Source: Tillandsia leiboldiana
Taxonomy: Eukaryota > Streptophyta > Magnoliopsida > Poales > Bromeliaceae
Length of the DNA stretch: 64,000 bases
Assembly: GCA_029204045.2 (NCBI GenBank)
Contig: CM055062.1
Location: forward strand, 3,950,386-4,014,385
Reading direction: 5' to 3'
Below are positions 1 through 12,300 of this stretch, piece by piece. The notes under the pieces were generated by a model that saw only the letters and a program-made list of their open reading frames with translations, did not search any database and had not been told where the DNA came from. The first letter of the stretch is position 1; the number at the start of each line of letters is the position of its first letter. Position numbers and translations under genes: made by a program.

Positions 1-139
1 TACGTGTTAAGTTTCTAACCCCTAAACTCGGACATTCCCAACGGCTCTCACGTGACAAGTCATCCGAGGGGTTCATCCTAACCAGTTCTTAATCCATCTT
101 CCTAGACCCGTGTACCTATGGCTCTGATACCATAAAATC
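1..139 (-). mobile_element. Leader and primer-binding site of a second Tekay copy (partial)
   Basis: These bases match the leader at about 9188-9318 next to the right LTR, apart from small indels, and include a second tRNA-Met primer-binding site at 119-132. They lie on the internal side of the left LTR, where host DNA or a target-site duplication would be expected. Either the left LTR is shared by two tandem element copies, or the contig left of the N gap has been misplaced. Confidence 0.8.
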
Positions 140-3100
140 TGTCACGCCCCGAGTTTAAAAAATCCAGTCTAAATTTTTTTTTTTTAAATCAGATTTTGCA
201 AAACGGGCGTAACAGACCCGCCACACATATAGGAAACCCCTATCATGCACGGCTAAACTAATCCAATCATCAATCAAAGAGCAATCACTATCACAACTAA
301 CAATACTAATCATCAGAGTATAATCCGAATATCACAATGTCAACAATCTGAAATGTCATAACAAACTAGAAACTGAAATAACATAAATAAGGATCAGCTA
401 CAAGTCATCGGGAATCTCAATCATCATAACTATCATCAGGGGGACAGCTCTATTGTGACAGGCTCACTGGATCGTCCCGACACCCCACTACCCGAACGAC
501 CTGAAAAACAGTCACCCAGGGTGTGAGATACACCGGAGTGCATCCCAGTGGGCACGACGAGCCGAGAAATAGCTAATCGTACCTACTGGGTACAATAATC
601 TGCGGATAGTAAGAGTCATAGGTAAAGCTGAATAATATAACAGATCTACTGATAATCAACAAAATCCACAGATATCGAAATAAGCAGGTAATCAAGGGTA
701 GTGAAACCGCAAGTAGTAAATGCTGGACATATATGTATGTAAACGAGATAATCAATCATGAACTAGCAGTAAGGTACCGGGTAAGATATCTTCATAACAG
801 CGCAAGATAATAAGAATGCTTCAATAAAAGACTCAAGACCCAATCAACGCCAGTATTGGTCCCAAGGACCTCAGGCTAAGCCACTGTACAGCACCCCATC
901 CGCGACATAACCACCTGCACTTCACAGACGCCAAGCAGTCCTAGGGCAACAAGCTCACGGGTCTTTTCTATAGACCACTTTACCGTAAAGAACACTATGA
1001 CGGTGGCCAGACCGTTCAGTGGAACGGGAAGTACAGCAGTGCGTGGCAATCATCATGCTATGCTCAATCTCGCGGTCTAATGACCGGTAATCGGCAACAA
1101 GCCGAGGGTATCCCAAGAGGGAATCAATCATCTGTCTGTATCAATCAATCAAATCAATCATGCATATCTGAATAAGGTTATATGACAAGAGACCATGAAA
1201 CTAGCAGCAATAATCAATCAATCATGGTCTATCATGCATAACTGGAATATAAATGCAAGTATCTCAGGGTATCAAATGCAGTGTACTAACTGATAGCTAC
1301 GAAGCATGATCAGACCACAAGTATCAACTGTACTGAATAATGACAAGTAACAGGAAATGTCATAATCTATGAGTAGATATACCCAATCAAGGCTAAGTCA
1401 AAACAGGTGTCCAACTGGACTAGAAGCAACCAGAGGGCCGAGAAAGATAAAGCCCGACCGAAGATAACCCACCTGAATGTAGGCAGATCCTCGAACTCCA
1501 CGCTCTGCTACTGGGAGGCTGGTGCTGAACAACTGGGCCCTGAATAAAAACTATAATCATAATAGACTCACACATACCCATCCCGATGACACGACAGTAG
1601 CGAATGCTTATACGGAATACTATCGCTAGTTAGCGGACAAAATCCGTTTTCCCCCGACAACAAGACCCATGGGACTCTAACAAAATGCCCAGTAAAATAT
1701 AAATACTGTCTAAAGACAGCCAGTGTGTCCAATATCCATTGTCGATCCTCATACATTTTTAATTTTGCATAATTACACTATGTTTTAGCTTGTTTCGATC
1801 CGTTCTGAGATCCGTGAATCCAAAAGCTGCGCCGAAACTTTCAGCGGCGTTCGTTACGACGAGAACGAAGCTCTGTGCGTCACAAGATTTGGTCCGAGCC
1901 CAGGCCCAAATACAAGTTGCCCATAAACATTAGGGCCAATTTATAACAATGTTATCACTTACATATGGCTAGATCAAAGGTGATGTAACTGGTGAGCATG
2001 AGCTAAGTAGTGGTGTAGACAGTGGGGGCTCACCTGAAGCTAGCCGTAGACTGGCCGGAAAGCTGGCCGGAGAAGCACCCACAAAAAGCCAAGCTCGGTT
2101 GGGGTATCCTTGGATCAAACCAGGTTGAGATCTGCACCAGGGTGAGCATGATTAGAGAGGGTCCCAGAAGAATCTTGATCCATGTGGGGTCGAGCCCCGG
2201 GCCGGAGGCGGCGGCGGCCGGAGTTAAGTCCGGAAATCATGGTTCGGGTGCAACCATGGANNNNNNNNNNNNNNNNNNNNNNNNNNNNNNNNNNNNNNNN
2301 NNNNNNNNNNNNNNNNNNNNNNNNNNNNNNNNNNNNNNNNNNNNNNNNNNNNNNNNNNNNCGGAGTTAAGCCCGAAATCATGGTCTCGGGTGCAACCATG
2401 GAACCAAGTTACAGGAGGGTTCTCTGCCCAAAATAAAATCATGGGGATCCTTCATTTAACATTTAGAGCTTACCTGTGCAAGTGACCGGAGTCCGGAGCG
2501 CCGGCGATGGCCGGGGGAGAAAATCAAGGCCAAATCGGGTGCAACTGCAGAGGTCATCACCCCAACGTCAAAACCCCATGCAACACCACATAGGATCTAA
2601 TTAAGCTCTATGGAACCTACCTGGATAGCTTTCCCACCGCGCGAAGCCCCACCGATCGCCGGGTGCAAGATCGCGGAGTTACACCCTCTAATGGTGGATT
2701 CCGGCCAAACCTCTCCGAGCCGGTGCAACTTGGGCCAAAACACTCCCCTCGACGCTAGGGAGCTTACTGCAGTGGTGGCCGGTGTCGGGAGGCAACGCCG
2801 GCGCCGGACGACCGAGCTCGGCCAAGGTTGAAGAAGACCGATTTCTAGGGCACGCTCGGTCGACTCCGATCCTCACCCGATGATGTCCAGACCTTGTGGA
2901 GGTGTTGCAGTCACCAAGTAGACGAAGTTCAACGGTGCTGATCTAAAGTTGAACGGTCGGATGACGGCGACGTCTGGCGGCGGCCAAAAGCAGTAATTTC
3001 CGGTGACAACGCTCCCGCCGGCGACCGGGACGGCGGCAGCGGCTCAGCCTGCACCCGGATGACCTCCACGGCGTCAGGGGCACATAAATCTTGCCCAAAA

Positions 3101-4251
3101 CCCAAAACTAAAACAAAAGTTCCAAACCCACCTTCACCGGAGCCAAGGGAGAAGAAGGAGATCACCTCCGACGGCGCGCGGCGGAGCTCGGCGCCGGGGT
3201 TCCTCGGGTTGAGTCGCAAAAGCACAGAGGAGGCTCCAGAAATGGTCTGGTGCAAGATGGGATCCTCTCGTTGCTTCCTACTCCAACCCAACCGAGGTCT
3301 ACACCTTTCCTTTGCTTCTTCTTCTTCTCCGGCGAGAGGAGACGGCGGCCGGCGGCGTAACCGTCGTGGGGAGAGCAGAGGGAGAGGAAGGGCTAAGGAT
3401 GGTGGCTGGGTGCAAGGAATAGGTTTAGGGTTTGCTAGAGTAACCCCCGTGCGTAACCTTCCTATATATAGAATAGGTACCAATTGCATAAAGCCCCTCA
3501 AGCTCTCAATATTTCAATGCCAGGTCCCTCCCAGCACTTTCTGTTTCCCCATTAGGTCCCTAACCAGGAGTGGCACGCAATTCGAGGCAAAAAGAATAGG
3601 GTTTATTGTGCAAAAACCCTATTTTCCATCTTATTACACGCTTTTCGAGGCGATCCGATCGTCGAAACGGAAAATGGACTGCGCCATGGCGTCCGGCTCG
3701 ACGAGACCTATCCGGTAGCGATTTCAGATTTTCAAGGAAATACCCAGATAAAATCTCGGTCCATAAAATACAGTTCCGAATTACAGTTATCGCGCTTTTC
3801 GAAACTTTAGGGTCGTCAAACAGAATTTCCGTCAATGCCATTGCGTTCAGAATGATGAAACCGTTCGAATCGACTACCTGGATCGCTATGTTCGGAGTCC
3901 GGACAGCGAATCGGCTAACGTTTGCACTTAGGGGAATTCGAATTTAGTGTTTACTGTTCATGCACTATTCATTTTAAGTCGCGGGTCCCGCCCGCTTCTT
4001 CGCTGAATTCTGGAAGATCTGACCGTCGGATCTGAACTTGCTTAATATGGTTTTCACTCGATTTGACGAGACGGTCGTGGTGGTGATCTCGGATTTTTGA
4101 GATTAGGCTCGGATTGAAAAACGACATTTTCGCCTCATAACTGTGCAATTTACACTGCAGGAAAAGGGGGTCAGCTTACGCTTCAAAATTTCAACTTGAC
4201 TTTTATTCATCTTCTTTTTATTTAATTACAATGAAAATTCAAGTTTCTACA
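140..4251 (-). repeat. Left (3') LTR of the Tekay element, interrupted by an N gap
   Basis: It matches 9319-13300 over its full length, from TGTCACGCC to GTTTCTACA. The part right of the gap is almost identical to the other LTR. The part left of the gap (140-2260) carries many scattered one-base indels and some substitutions. Its extra length compared with the right LTR comes largely from the 100 Ns and a duplicated overlap of about 40 bp at the gap. Confidence 0.93.
2261..2360. other. Assembly gap (100 N) with overlapping flanks
   Basis: Exactly 100 Ns. The roughly 40 bases before the gap (from about 2218) recur immediately after it (2361-2402), whereas the intact LTR has that stretch once, near 11406-11448. 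The gap is a placeholder for an unmerged contig overlap, not missing DNA. Confidence 0.9.
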
Positions 4252-4264
4252 TCTCTACCACCTA
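4252..4264 (-). promoter_or_regulatory. Polypurine tract of the Tekay element
   Basis: On the minus strand this reads TAGGTGGTAGAGA and abuts the 3' LTR start (TGTAGAAAC). It is the expected position and composition for the plus-strand primer of an LTR retrotransposon. Confidence 0.7.
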
Positions 4265-4296
4265 AAAAGAAGTTTCGTCCCCGAAACTTAGTACAA

Positions 4297-7200
4297 CTAG
4301 GAATCAAATAAATGGGGGTAACGCTCCCTCATGGCTGACTCGCGTTCCCACGTGGCTTCACGCTCTTCGTGGTTCTCCCATTGTACCTTGACGTAGGGGA
4401 TCGATCTATTCCTCAGCTTCTTCTCATCTCGAGCCAGGATCTTCAGAGGTGTCTCATCATAACTCAGATCCTCGCGAAGCTGGACGGCGGTAGGGCTGAT
4501 CACATGTGAAGGATCCCTGATATACTTCCGTAGCATGGAGACGTGAAAGACATTGTGCACTCGGGCGAGGTTAGGAGGAAGAGCCAATCGATAAGCTACA
4601 GGGCCAATGCGCTCCAAAATCTCGAAGGGACCGACAAATCGGGGACTGAGCTTGTTGCGAATCCCAAATCGCTTGATTCCCCGAGTTGGCGATACCTTCA
4701 GTAGGACATGATCGCCTACTTGGAACTCCAAGTCTCGTCGTCGTTGGTCCGCATAGCTTTTCTGTCTGCTCTGCGCGGTTAGCATCTGCTGTCTAGCTAC
4801 CCGCACTCTGGCCTCTGCATCCTCTAGTAGCTCTGGCCCGATAACACGGCGCTCACCGACATCATCCCAACAGATGGGGGAACGACATCGGCGCCCGTAC
4901 AGTGCCTCGTAAGGAGCCATACCGATACTCGCCTGATAGCTGTTGTTGTAGGCGAACTCCACTAAGGAAAGATACCGGTACCAACCATCTCCGTACTCAA
5001 GTATACAGGCTCGCAACATATCCTCCAATGTCTGAATGACTCGCTCGGACTGCCCATCACTTTGGGGGTGAAAGGCAGTACTGAACTTCAATTTGGTACC
5101 CATAGCCTCTTGAACATTCTTCCAGAACTGAGACACAAAGCGAGTGTCCCTATCCGAAACGATCGATGCGGGAGTGCCATGCAGTCGCACGATCTCATCA
5201 ATATAGAGCTGGGCGAGTCTATCACGGGTCCAAGTCGTGTGTATCGGCAGGAAGTGGGCCGACTTGGTGAGTCGATCCACTATGACCCATATAGCATCGT
5301 GGCCTCGCTGGGATCGAGGCAGACCGGTAACGAAGTCCATCGTGATCTGCTCCCACTTCCAAACGGGTACAGGAAGCGGTTGCAGTTTACCCGCCGGTCG
5401 TTGGTGTTCCGCCTTCACCTGCTGGCAAACCAGGCACTGCGCCACATAGTTCGCCACATCAGCCTTCATCCCAGGCCACCAGTAATGCTGTTTCAGATCC
5501 CGGTACATTTTTGTTCCGCCAGGATGTACCGTGTATAAGGACCGATGCGCCTCCGTGAGGATGTCCTTCTTTAATTCACTGTCATCTGGGACACACCAAC
5601 GGCCCCTGAATCGGATAGAGCCATCGGTGTTCAGCTGGTAATCATCAGTCTGTCCCAATGATATCAGCTCTCGAATCTTCTGGAAGGAGGGGTCGGACTG
5701 CTGTCCCTCCTTTATGCGATCAAGTAGGGTAGGCTGCACTACCATCGCTAAAAGTCGAGCGGTAGACCCCGAAGGAACGATCTCCAAGTCTAGGCGCTGG
5801 AACTCAGAAATCAAGTGGTCCTGATCAGTGATCAATAACAGTTCTGGGGACACGTTCTTTCGGCTCAAAGCATCAGCTACCACGTTGGCCCGACCTGGGT
5901 GGTACTGGATAGTGAGATCATAGTCCTTTAGCAGTTCGAGCCATCGTCGTTGCCTCAAGTTCAGCTCCTTCTGAGTAAAGAGGTACTTAAGGCTCTGGTG
6001 ATCAGTGAAGACCTCGCAGTGGACTCCATATAGATAATGCCTCCATAACTTGAGAGCGAAAACCACCGCGGCGAGCTCGAGATCATGCGTCGGATAGTTT
6101 TGCTCATAAGGCTTCAGTTGTCGAGAGGCATAGGCTATCACTTTTTCATTTTGCATCAGGACACAGCCCAACCCGATCCGAGAGGCGTCACAATAAACCA
6201 CATAGTTCTCGCCTTGGACCGGTAACGTCAATACGGGTGCCTCAGTCAATAGTCGCTTTAACTCATCAAAAGCGAGCTGGCACTCAGGAGTCCACATGAA
6301 CTTTTCTTCTTTCTTCGTCAGACGGGTCATTGGAGCAGCGATTTTAGAAAACCCTTCGACGAACCGCCGATAATACCCTGCCAGACCGATGAAACTGCGC
6401 ACCTCAGTGGCATTGGTCGGCTGGGGCCACTCTTTAATAGCTTCAATTTTCTTGGAATCCACGGCAACGCCCTCAGCAGATATGATGTGTCCAAGAAATG
6501 CGACTTCCCGAAGCCAAAAATCGCACTTCTTGAATTTAGCATACAGATTGTTCTCTCGCAAGACTTGGAGAACCTGTCGAAGATGCTCCTGATGTTCTAG
6601 ATCGCTTTTCGAATAAATAAGAATGTCGTCAATGAATACCACGACAAAACGATCCAGAAAGGGTTTGAAAACCCGGTTCATCATATCCATGAAAGCAGCA
6701 GGGGCATTTGTAAGTCCAAACGGCATCACTGTGTACTCATAGTGGCCGTACCGGGTTCGAAAAGCAGTTTTCGAGATATCCTCCGCTCTAACCCGCAACT
6801 GATGATACCCGGATTGCAAATCGATCTTAGAAAATACCACCGACCCTTGGAGTTGGTCGAAAAGATCGTCAATCCGCGGGAGAGGATAGCGGTTCTTGAT
6901 GGTAACTTTGTTTAGTTCCCGGTAATCAACGCACAAACGTAGGCTGCCGTCCTTTTTCTTCACGAAGAGCACAGGCGCGCCCCAAGGAGAAACACTGGGT
7001 CGGATGAAACCCAAGGCAGTTAGTTCTTCAAGCTGGACCTTCAACTCCTTTAACTCCGCAAAAGCCATGCGGTAAGGCGCTCGAGAAATAGGAGCTGTGC
7101 CGGGGACGAGATCAATAATGAATTCGATTTCCCGCTCAGGGGGCATCCCTGGAAGCTCAGCAGGAAATACGTCTGAGAAACTCCGCACCACGGCAATATC

Positions 7201-9138
7201 CTCGATCCGACGAGTAGCAGTAGGGGTGGTGACAGCCATGGCAAGATATGCCACACACCCCCTCTCAAGGCGACGAACTGGGGTCACCGAGCAGATCCCC
7301 AAATAAGCAGAAGGTTCGAAGCCTGAATAGATCAACTCCGCTCCACCAGGCGGATCCAAGGTCAATCTCCGAAAGGTGCAGTCGATGGTAGCTCTGTATC
7401 TAGACAACCAGTTCATCCCCAAGATCACGTCATAGTGACGTAGCTTGAGAACGAATAGAGAAATAGGGAAACTCCGTCCACCAATATGAACAGGGCATAA
7501 TCGGAGCTCTTGGTTAATTGGAACACTATGACCCGGAATCTCTACCCAAAAACGATCTCTAGTGTACTGGACGATAATACCGTGGGTAGTAATAAAGTGG
7601 GTGGAGATAAATGAATGCGACGCCCCAGTATCAAACAGAGTTTTAGCATTATGTCCAAAGACAGAGGTAGTACCTGCCAAGTTGTCCTCCGGAGTGGGCT
7701 CGCCATGGGTAAGGGCGAATACACGCCCACCAGCTGTCTGTCGTGACCCAGAAGGTGGTCGAGGAAGAGGAGGACGACCCGAGGAAGCAGAACTCGGTGC
7801 AGGGGCTTGTCGTCGTGGTGGTGCAGGAATAGGAGCAGTCATCTGCGAAGGTGTAGACCCCCGCGGGCATGTCGCAGAAATGTGTCCCGGTTGGCCGCAA
7901 TTGAAGCATCGGCCATGCTTCTGATCACAGTCCTTCGCTCGGTGGGTACCCCCGCAGAAGACACATGGCCGGGGGCCCCAGTTGGGACTGTTGAAAGAGC
8001 CGGCGGCTGGAGATCTCTTTGGCCACTTCTTCAGTTGTGGTCGTTTAGCCTTCTTGTTCTGGTGGTACTGTCCACTGCCGCCCTCCCAAGGAGCCCTTTT
8101 CTTGCCTTTGTCCCTGTCCGCCGCAATCCGCTCAGAGCGGGAGATCTTGACCTCAGCCTCGATGGCTAGACACCGCTCCACGCAGTTGTCGAAGTCGGTG
8201 CTCAAATGGGAGGAGATATGGCGGCGGATCTCGTGCCTCAAACCCTGCGAGAAGAGTCGTACCTTGCGGCGTTCCTCGCGCACTGCCTGGGGAACCAGGT
8301 CGGCAATGCGCAGGAACTCCTGCTCGTAGTCACGGACGCTCTTGTCGCCCTGCTTGAGGTTCTCCAGTTCACGTTCGAGACCCTCCTTGGTGGTCTCCTT
8401 CAGGTGGTGCTGGTACAAAGAAGCCTTAAAGACCGCCCAAGAAGGTTCAGGAAGGCCTGCAAAGTGGCGCTCTCGATGACGCCTCCACCATTTTGACGCC
8501 CGGCCCTCCAGGCAATGCACAGCGATGTGTACTTTGTCGCGTTCTTCAGTGTACACATCCTGGAAGAGCTTCTCCATGTGGTCGATCCATTGCTCGACCG
8601 CCCAGTGATCGTCGTCCTTGCCGTCGAATGTCTGCGGCTTAAATTTCTTGAATTCGAGCAGAGCCGCCTTTGCTCGAGCCTTTTCCGCTTGATCAGCCTC
8701 AGGGTTGGCTGCAGAATCAGCAACAGGGGAGACGGAACGGGATGACGCAGATGCCATCATAGCGGTGCCAGCAGGGGCAACAGAAACCCCCGGTACCGCG
8801 AAAGATGCCGCAGCCACATCCGGAATGGGCCCCGCAGGTGGTGGTACAGGGTCAGCAGCGGGTCCCGCCAAACCCTCAGGCTCGGCAGCGGCCGGTGCAA
8901 CAGAGGGTGCGACCGGCGGTGTAGCAACTGGAATGACGGGTGGGGGAGCAGGTGGGGCAGGAGCAGCCGTCTGCTGCTGCACAAATTGCTGGACTATCCC
9001 AGCCAGGGTCGTCATCTGGGCCTCAAGTCGCTCCATGCGGCCCTGATCAACAGGCTCACTCGGCACCCTAGGTGGTCGGCCGACTCCTCGGCCAGTGCCT
9101 GCACCCCGTCCTCGCCCACGACCAGGAGGACGTGCCAT
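4297..9138 (-). CDS. Intact Ty3/gypsy gag-pol polyprotein with C-terminal chromodomain-like region
   Basis: A single uninterrupted frame of 1613 residues encodes the capsid and replication enzymes of the retrotransposon. Order seen: Pro/Ala-rich N-terminus, gag capsid region (about 170-350), CCHC zinc knuckle CFNCGQPGHISATC (about 410-423), aspartic protease LFDTGASHS (about 500), reverse transcriptase (about 670-880, active site FIDDILIYS near 833), RNase H (YCDAS near 978), integrase HHCC zinc finger (about 1196-1240), integrase core with D, D and E near 1265, 1326 and 1362, and a chromodomain-like end with VQWENHEEREATWE (about 1570-1612). I take the ATG at 9136-9138; the frame is open one codon further to a GTG. 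Chromodomains are thought to direct integration to heterochromatin. With no stop or frameshift and near-identical LTRs, the copy may still be competent. Confidence 0.95.
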   Translation of the reverse strand: MARPPGRGRGRGAGTGRGVGRPPRVPSEPVDQGRMERLEAQMTTLAGIVQQFVQQQTAAPAPPAPPPVIPVATPPVAPSVAPAAAEPEGLAGPAADPVPPPAGPIPDVAAASFAVPGVSVAPAGTAMMASASSRSVSPVADSAANPEADQAEKARAKAALLEFKKFKPQTFDGKDDDHWAVEQWIDHMEKLFQDVYTEERDKVHIAVHCLEGRASKWWRRHRERHFAGLPEPSWAVFKASLYQHHLKETTKEGLERELENLKQGDKSVRDYEQEFLRIADLVPQAVREERRKVRLFSQGLRHEIRRHISSHLSTDFDNCVERCLAIEAEVKISRSERIAADRDKGKKRAPWEGGSGQYHQNKKAKRPQLKKWPKRSPAAGSFNSPNWGPRPCVFCGGTHRAKDCDQKHGRCFNCGQPGHISATCPRGSTPSQMTAPIPAPPRRQAPAPSSASSGRPPLPRPPSGSRQTAGGRVFALTHGEPTPEDNLAGTTSVFGHNAKTLFDTGASHSFISTHFITTHGIIVQYTRDRFWVEIPGHSVPINQELRLCPVHIGGRSFPISLFVLKLRHYDVILGMNWLSRYRATIDCTFRRLTLDPPGGAELIYSGFEPSAYLGICSVTPVRRLERGCVAYLAMAVTTPTATRRIEDIAVVRSFSDVFPAELPGMPPEREIEFIIDLVPGTAPISRAPYRMAFAELKELKVQLEELTALGFIRPSVSPWGAPVLFVKKKDGSLRLCVDYRELNKVTIKNRYPLPRIDDLFDQLQGSVVFSKIDLQSGYHQLRVRAEDISKTAFRTRYGHYEYTVMPFGLTNAPAAFMDMMNRVFKPFLDRFVVVFIDDILIYSKSDLEHQEHLRQVLQVLRENNLYAKFKKCDFWLREVAFLGHIISAEGVAVDSKKIEAIKEWPQPTNATEVRSFIGLAGYYRRFVEGFSKIAAPMTRLTKKEEKFMWTPECQLAFDELKRLLTEAPVLTLPVQGENYVVYCDASRIGLGCVLMQNEKVIAYASRQLKPYEQNYPTHDLELAAVVFALKLWRHYLYGVHCEVFTDHQSLKYLFTQKELNLRQRRWLELLKDYDLTIQYHPGRANVVADALSRKNVSPELLLITDQDHLISEFQRLDLEIVPSGSTARLLAMVVQPTLLDRIKEGQQSDPSFQKIRELISLGQTDDYQLNTDGSIRFRGRWCVPDDSELKKDILTEAHRSLYTVHPGGTKMYRDLKQHYWWPGMKADVANYVAQCLVCQQVKAEHQRPAGKLQPLPVPVWKWEQITMDFVTGLPRSQRGHDAIWVIVDRLTKSAHFLPIHTTWTRDRLAQLYIDEIVRLHGTPASIVSDRDTRFVSQFWKNVQEAMGTKLKFSTAFHPQSDGQSERVIQTLEDMLRACILEYGDGWYRYLSLVEFAYNNSYQASIGMAPYEALYGRRCRSPICWDDVGERRVIGPELLEDAEARVRVARQQMLTAQSRQKSYADQRRRDLEFQVGDHVLLKVSPTRGIKRFGIRNKLSPRFVGPFEILERIGPVAYRLALPPNLARVHNVFHVSMLRKYIRDPSHVISPTAVQLREDLSYDETPLKILARDEKKLRNRSIPYVKVQWENHEEREATWERESAMRERYPHLFDS

Positions 9139-9297
9139 CACTGAAACAATATAATCAGGTTAGAAACAAACTCCAATAGTATTAGTTTAAGTTTCTAACC
9201 CCTAAACTCGACATTCCCAACGCTCTCACGTGACAAGTCATCCTAGGGTTCATCCTAACCAGTTCTTAATCCATCTTTCCTAGGTACCGTGTACCTA

Positions 9298-9311
9298 TGG
9301 CTCTGATACCA
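9298..9311 (-). promoter_or_regulatory. Primer-binding site (initiator tRNA-Met)
   Basis: The minus strand reads TGGTATCAGAGCCA, complementary to the 3' end of plant initiator tRNA-Met, the usual primer of Ty3/gypsy elements. It lies seven bases from the inner edge of the 5' LTR. The same 14-mer recurs at 119-132. Confidence 0.92.
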
Positions 9312-9318
9312 TAAAATC

Positions 9319-12300
9319 TGTCACGCCCCGAGTTTAAAAATCCAGTCTAAAAATTTTTTTTTTTAAATCAGAGTTTGCAAAACGGGCGTAACAGACCGCC
9401 ACACATATAGGAAAACCCCTATACATGCACGGCTAAACTAATCCAATCATCAATCAAAGAGCAATCACTATCACAACTAAACAATACTAATCATCAGAGT
9501 ATAATCCGAATATCACAATGTCAACAATCTGAAATGTCATAACAAACTAGAAACTGAAATAACATAAATAAGGATCAGCTACAAGTCATCGGGAATCTCA
9601 ATCATCATAACTATCATCAGGGGGACAGCTCTATTGTGACAGGCTCACTGGATCGTCCCGACACCCCACTACCCGAACGACCTGAAAAACAGTCACCCAG
9701 GGGTGTGAGATACACCGGAGTGCATCCCAGTGGGCACGACGAGCCGAGAAATAGCTAATCGTACCTACTGGGTACAATAATCTGCGGATAGTAAGAGTCA
9801 TAGGTAAAGCTGAATAATATAACAGATCTACTGATAATCAACAAAATCCACAGATATCTGAATAAGCAGGTAATCAAGGGTAGTGAAACCGCAAGTAGTA
9901 AATGCTGGACATATATGTATGTAAACGAGATAATCAATCATGAACTGAGCAGTAAGGGTACAGGGTAAGATATCTATCAATAACAGCGCAAGATAATAAG
10001 AATGCGTCAATAAAAGAACTCAAGTACCCAATCAACGCCAGTATTGGTCCCAAGGACCTCAGGCTAAGCCACTGTACAGCACCCCATCCGCTGACATAAC
10101 CTGCACTTACAGACGCCAAGCAGTCCTAGTGCAACAAGCTCACGGGTCTTTTCTCTAGACCACTTTACCGGTAAAGAACACTATGACGGTGGCCAAACCG
10201 TCAGTGTACGTGAAGTACAGCAGTGCGTGGCAATCATCATGCTATGCTCAATCTCGCGGTCTAATGACCGGGTAATCGGCAACAAGCCGAGGTATCCCAA
10301 GAGGGAATCAATCATCTGTCTGTATCAATCAATCAGAATCAATCATGCATATCTGAATAAGGTTATATGACAAGAGACATGAAACTAGCAGCAATAATCA
10401 ATCAATCATGGTCTATCATGCATAACTGGAATATAAATGCAAGTATCTCAGGGTATCAATGCAGTGTACTAACTGATAGCTACGAAGCATGATCAGACCA
10501 CAAGTATCAACTGTACTGAATAATGACAAGTAACAGGAAATGTCATAATCTATGAGTAGATATACCCAATCAAGGCTAAGTCAAAAACAGGTGTCCAACT
10601 GGACTAAAGCAACCAGAGGGCCGAAAAGATAAAGCCCGGACCGAAGATAACCCACCTGAATGTAGGCAGATCCTCGAACTCCCGCTCTGCTACTGGGAGG
10701 CTGGTGCTGAACAACTGGGCCCTGAATAAAAACTATAATCAGTAATAGACTCACACATACCCATCCCGATGACACGACAGTAGCGAATGCTTATACGGAA
10801 TACTATCGCTAGTTAGCGGGACAAAATCCGTTTTCCGATCAACAAGAGCCCACGGGACTCTAACAAAATGCCCAGTAAAATATAAATACTGTCTAATGAC
10901 AGCCAGTGTGTCCAATATCCATTTCGATCCATCATACATTTTTAATTTGCATAATTACACTATGTTTTAGCTTGTTTCGATCCGTTCTTGAGATCCGTGA
11001 ATCCAAAAGCTGCGCCGAAACTTTCAGCGCGTTCGTTACGACGAGACGAAGCTCGTGCTCACAAGATTTGGGCCGAGCCCAGGCCCAAATACAAGTTGGC
11101 CCATAAACATTAGGGTACCAATTTATAACAATGTTATAACTTAACATATGCTAGATCTAAAGGTGATTTAACTGGAGCATGATGCTAAGTAGGGGTTGTA
11201 GACAGTGGGGCTCACCTGAAGCTAGCCGGAGACTGGCCGGAAATCTGGCCGGAGAAGCACCCACAAAAAGCCCAAGCTCGGGTTGGGGTATCCTTGGATC
11301 AAACCAGGTTTAGATCTGCACCAGGGTGAGCATGAGTTAGAGGAGGGTCCCAGAAGAAGCTTGATCCATGTGGGGTCGAGCCCCGGCGGCCGGAGGCGGC
11401 GGCGGCCGGAGTTAAGCCCGAAATCATGGTCTCGGGTGCAACCATGGAACCAAGTTACAGGAGGGTTCTCTGCCCAAAATAAAATCATGGGGATCCTTCA
11501 TTTAACATTTAGAGCTTACCTGTGCAAGTGACCGGAGTCCGGAGCGCCGGCGATGGCCGGGGGAGAAAATCAAGGCCAAATCGGGTGCAACTGCAGAGGT
11601 CATCACCCCAACGTCAAAAACCCCATGCAACACCACATAGGATCTAATTAAGCTCTATGGAACCTACCTGGATAGCTTTCCCACCGCGCGAAGCCCCACC
11701 GATCGCCGGGTGCAAGATCGCCGGAGTTACACCCTCTAATGGTGGATTCCGGCCAAACCTCTCCGAGCCGGTGCAACTTGGGCCAAAACACTCCCCTCGA
11801 CGCTAGGGAGCTTACTGCAGTGGTGGCCGGTGTCGGGAGGCAACGCCGGCGCCGGACGACCGAGCTCGGCCAAGGTTGAAGAAGACCGATTTCTAGGGCA
11901 CGCTCGGTCGACTCCGATCCTCACCCGATGATGTCCAGACCTTGTGGAGGTGTTGCAGTCACCAAGTAGACGAAGTTCAACGGTGCTGATCTAAAGTTGA
12001 ACGGTCGGATGACGGCGACGTCTGGCGGCGGCCAAAAGCAGTAATTTCCGGTGACAACGCTCCCGCCGGCGACCGGGACGGCGGCAGCGGCTCAGCCTGC
12101 ACCCGGATGACCTCCACGGCGTCAGGGGCACATAAATCTTGCCCAAAACCCAAAACTAAAACAAAAGTTCCAAACCCACCTTCACCGGAGCCAAGGGAGA
12201 AGAAGGAGATCACCTCCGACGGCGCGCGGCGGAGCTCGGCGCCGGGGTTCCTCGGGTTGAGTCGCAAAAGCACAGAGGAGGCTCCAGAAATGGTCTGGTG

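Noticed and set aside
119..132. tRNA gene signals (also 9298, 26791, 53505)
   Set aside because: These are primer-binding sites complementary to a tRNA 3' end. No cloverleaf or full tRNA is present.
2929..3718. Overlapping open frames of 190 aa (minus) and 219 aa (plus) in the LTR, repeated at 11977-12766
   Set aside because: They are mirror frames of one GC-rich LTR segment with no recognisable domain. The minus frame runs through the candidate TATA box, so it would not be on the main transcript.
9139..9141. GTG as the start of the gag-pol frame
   Set aside because: Plant elements normally start at ATG, and an ATG follows directly at 9136-9138.
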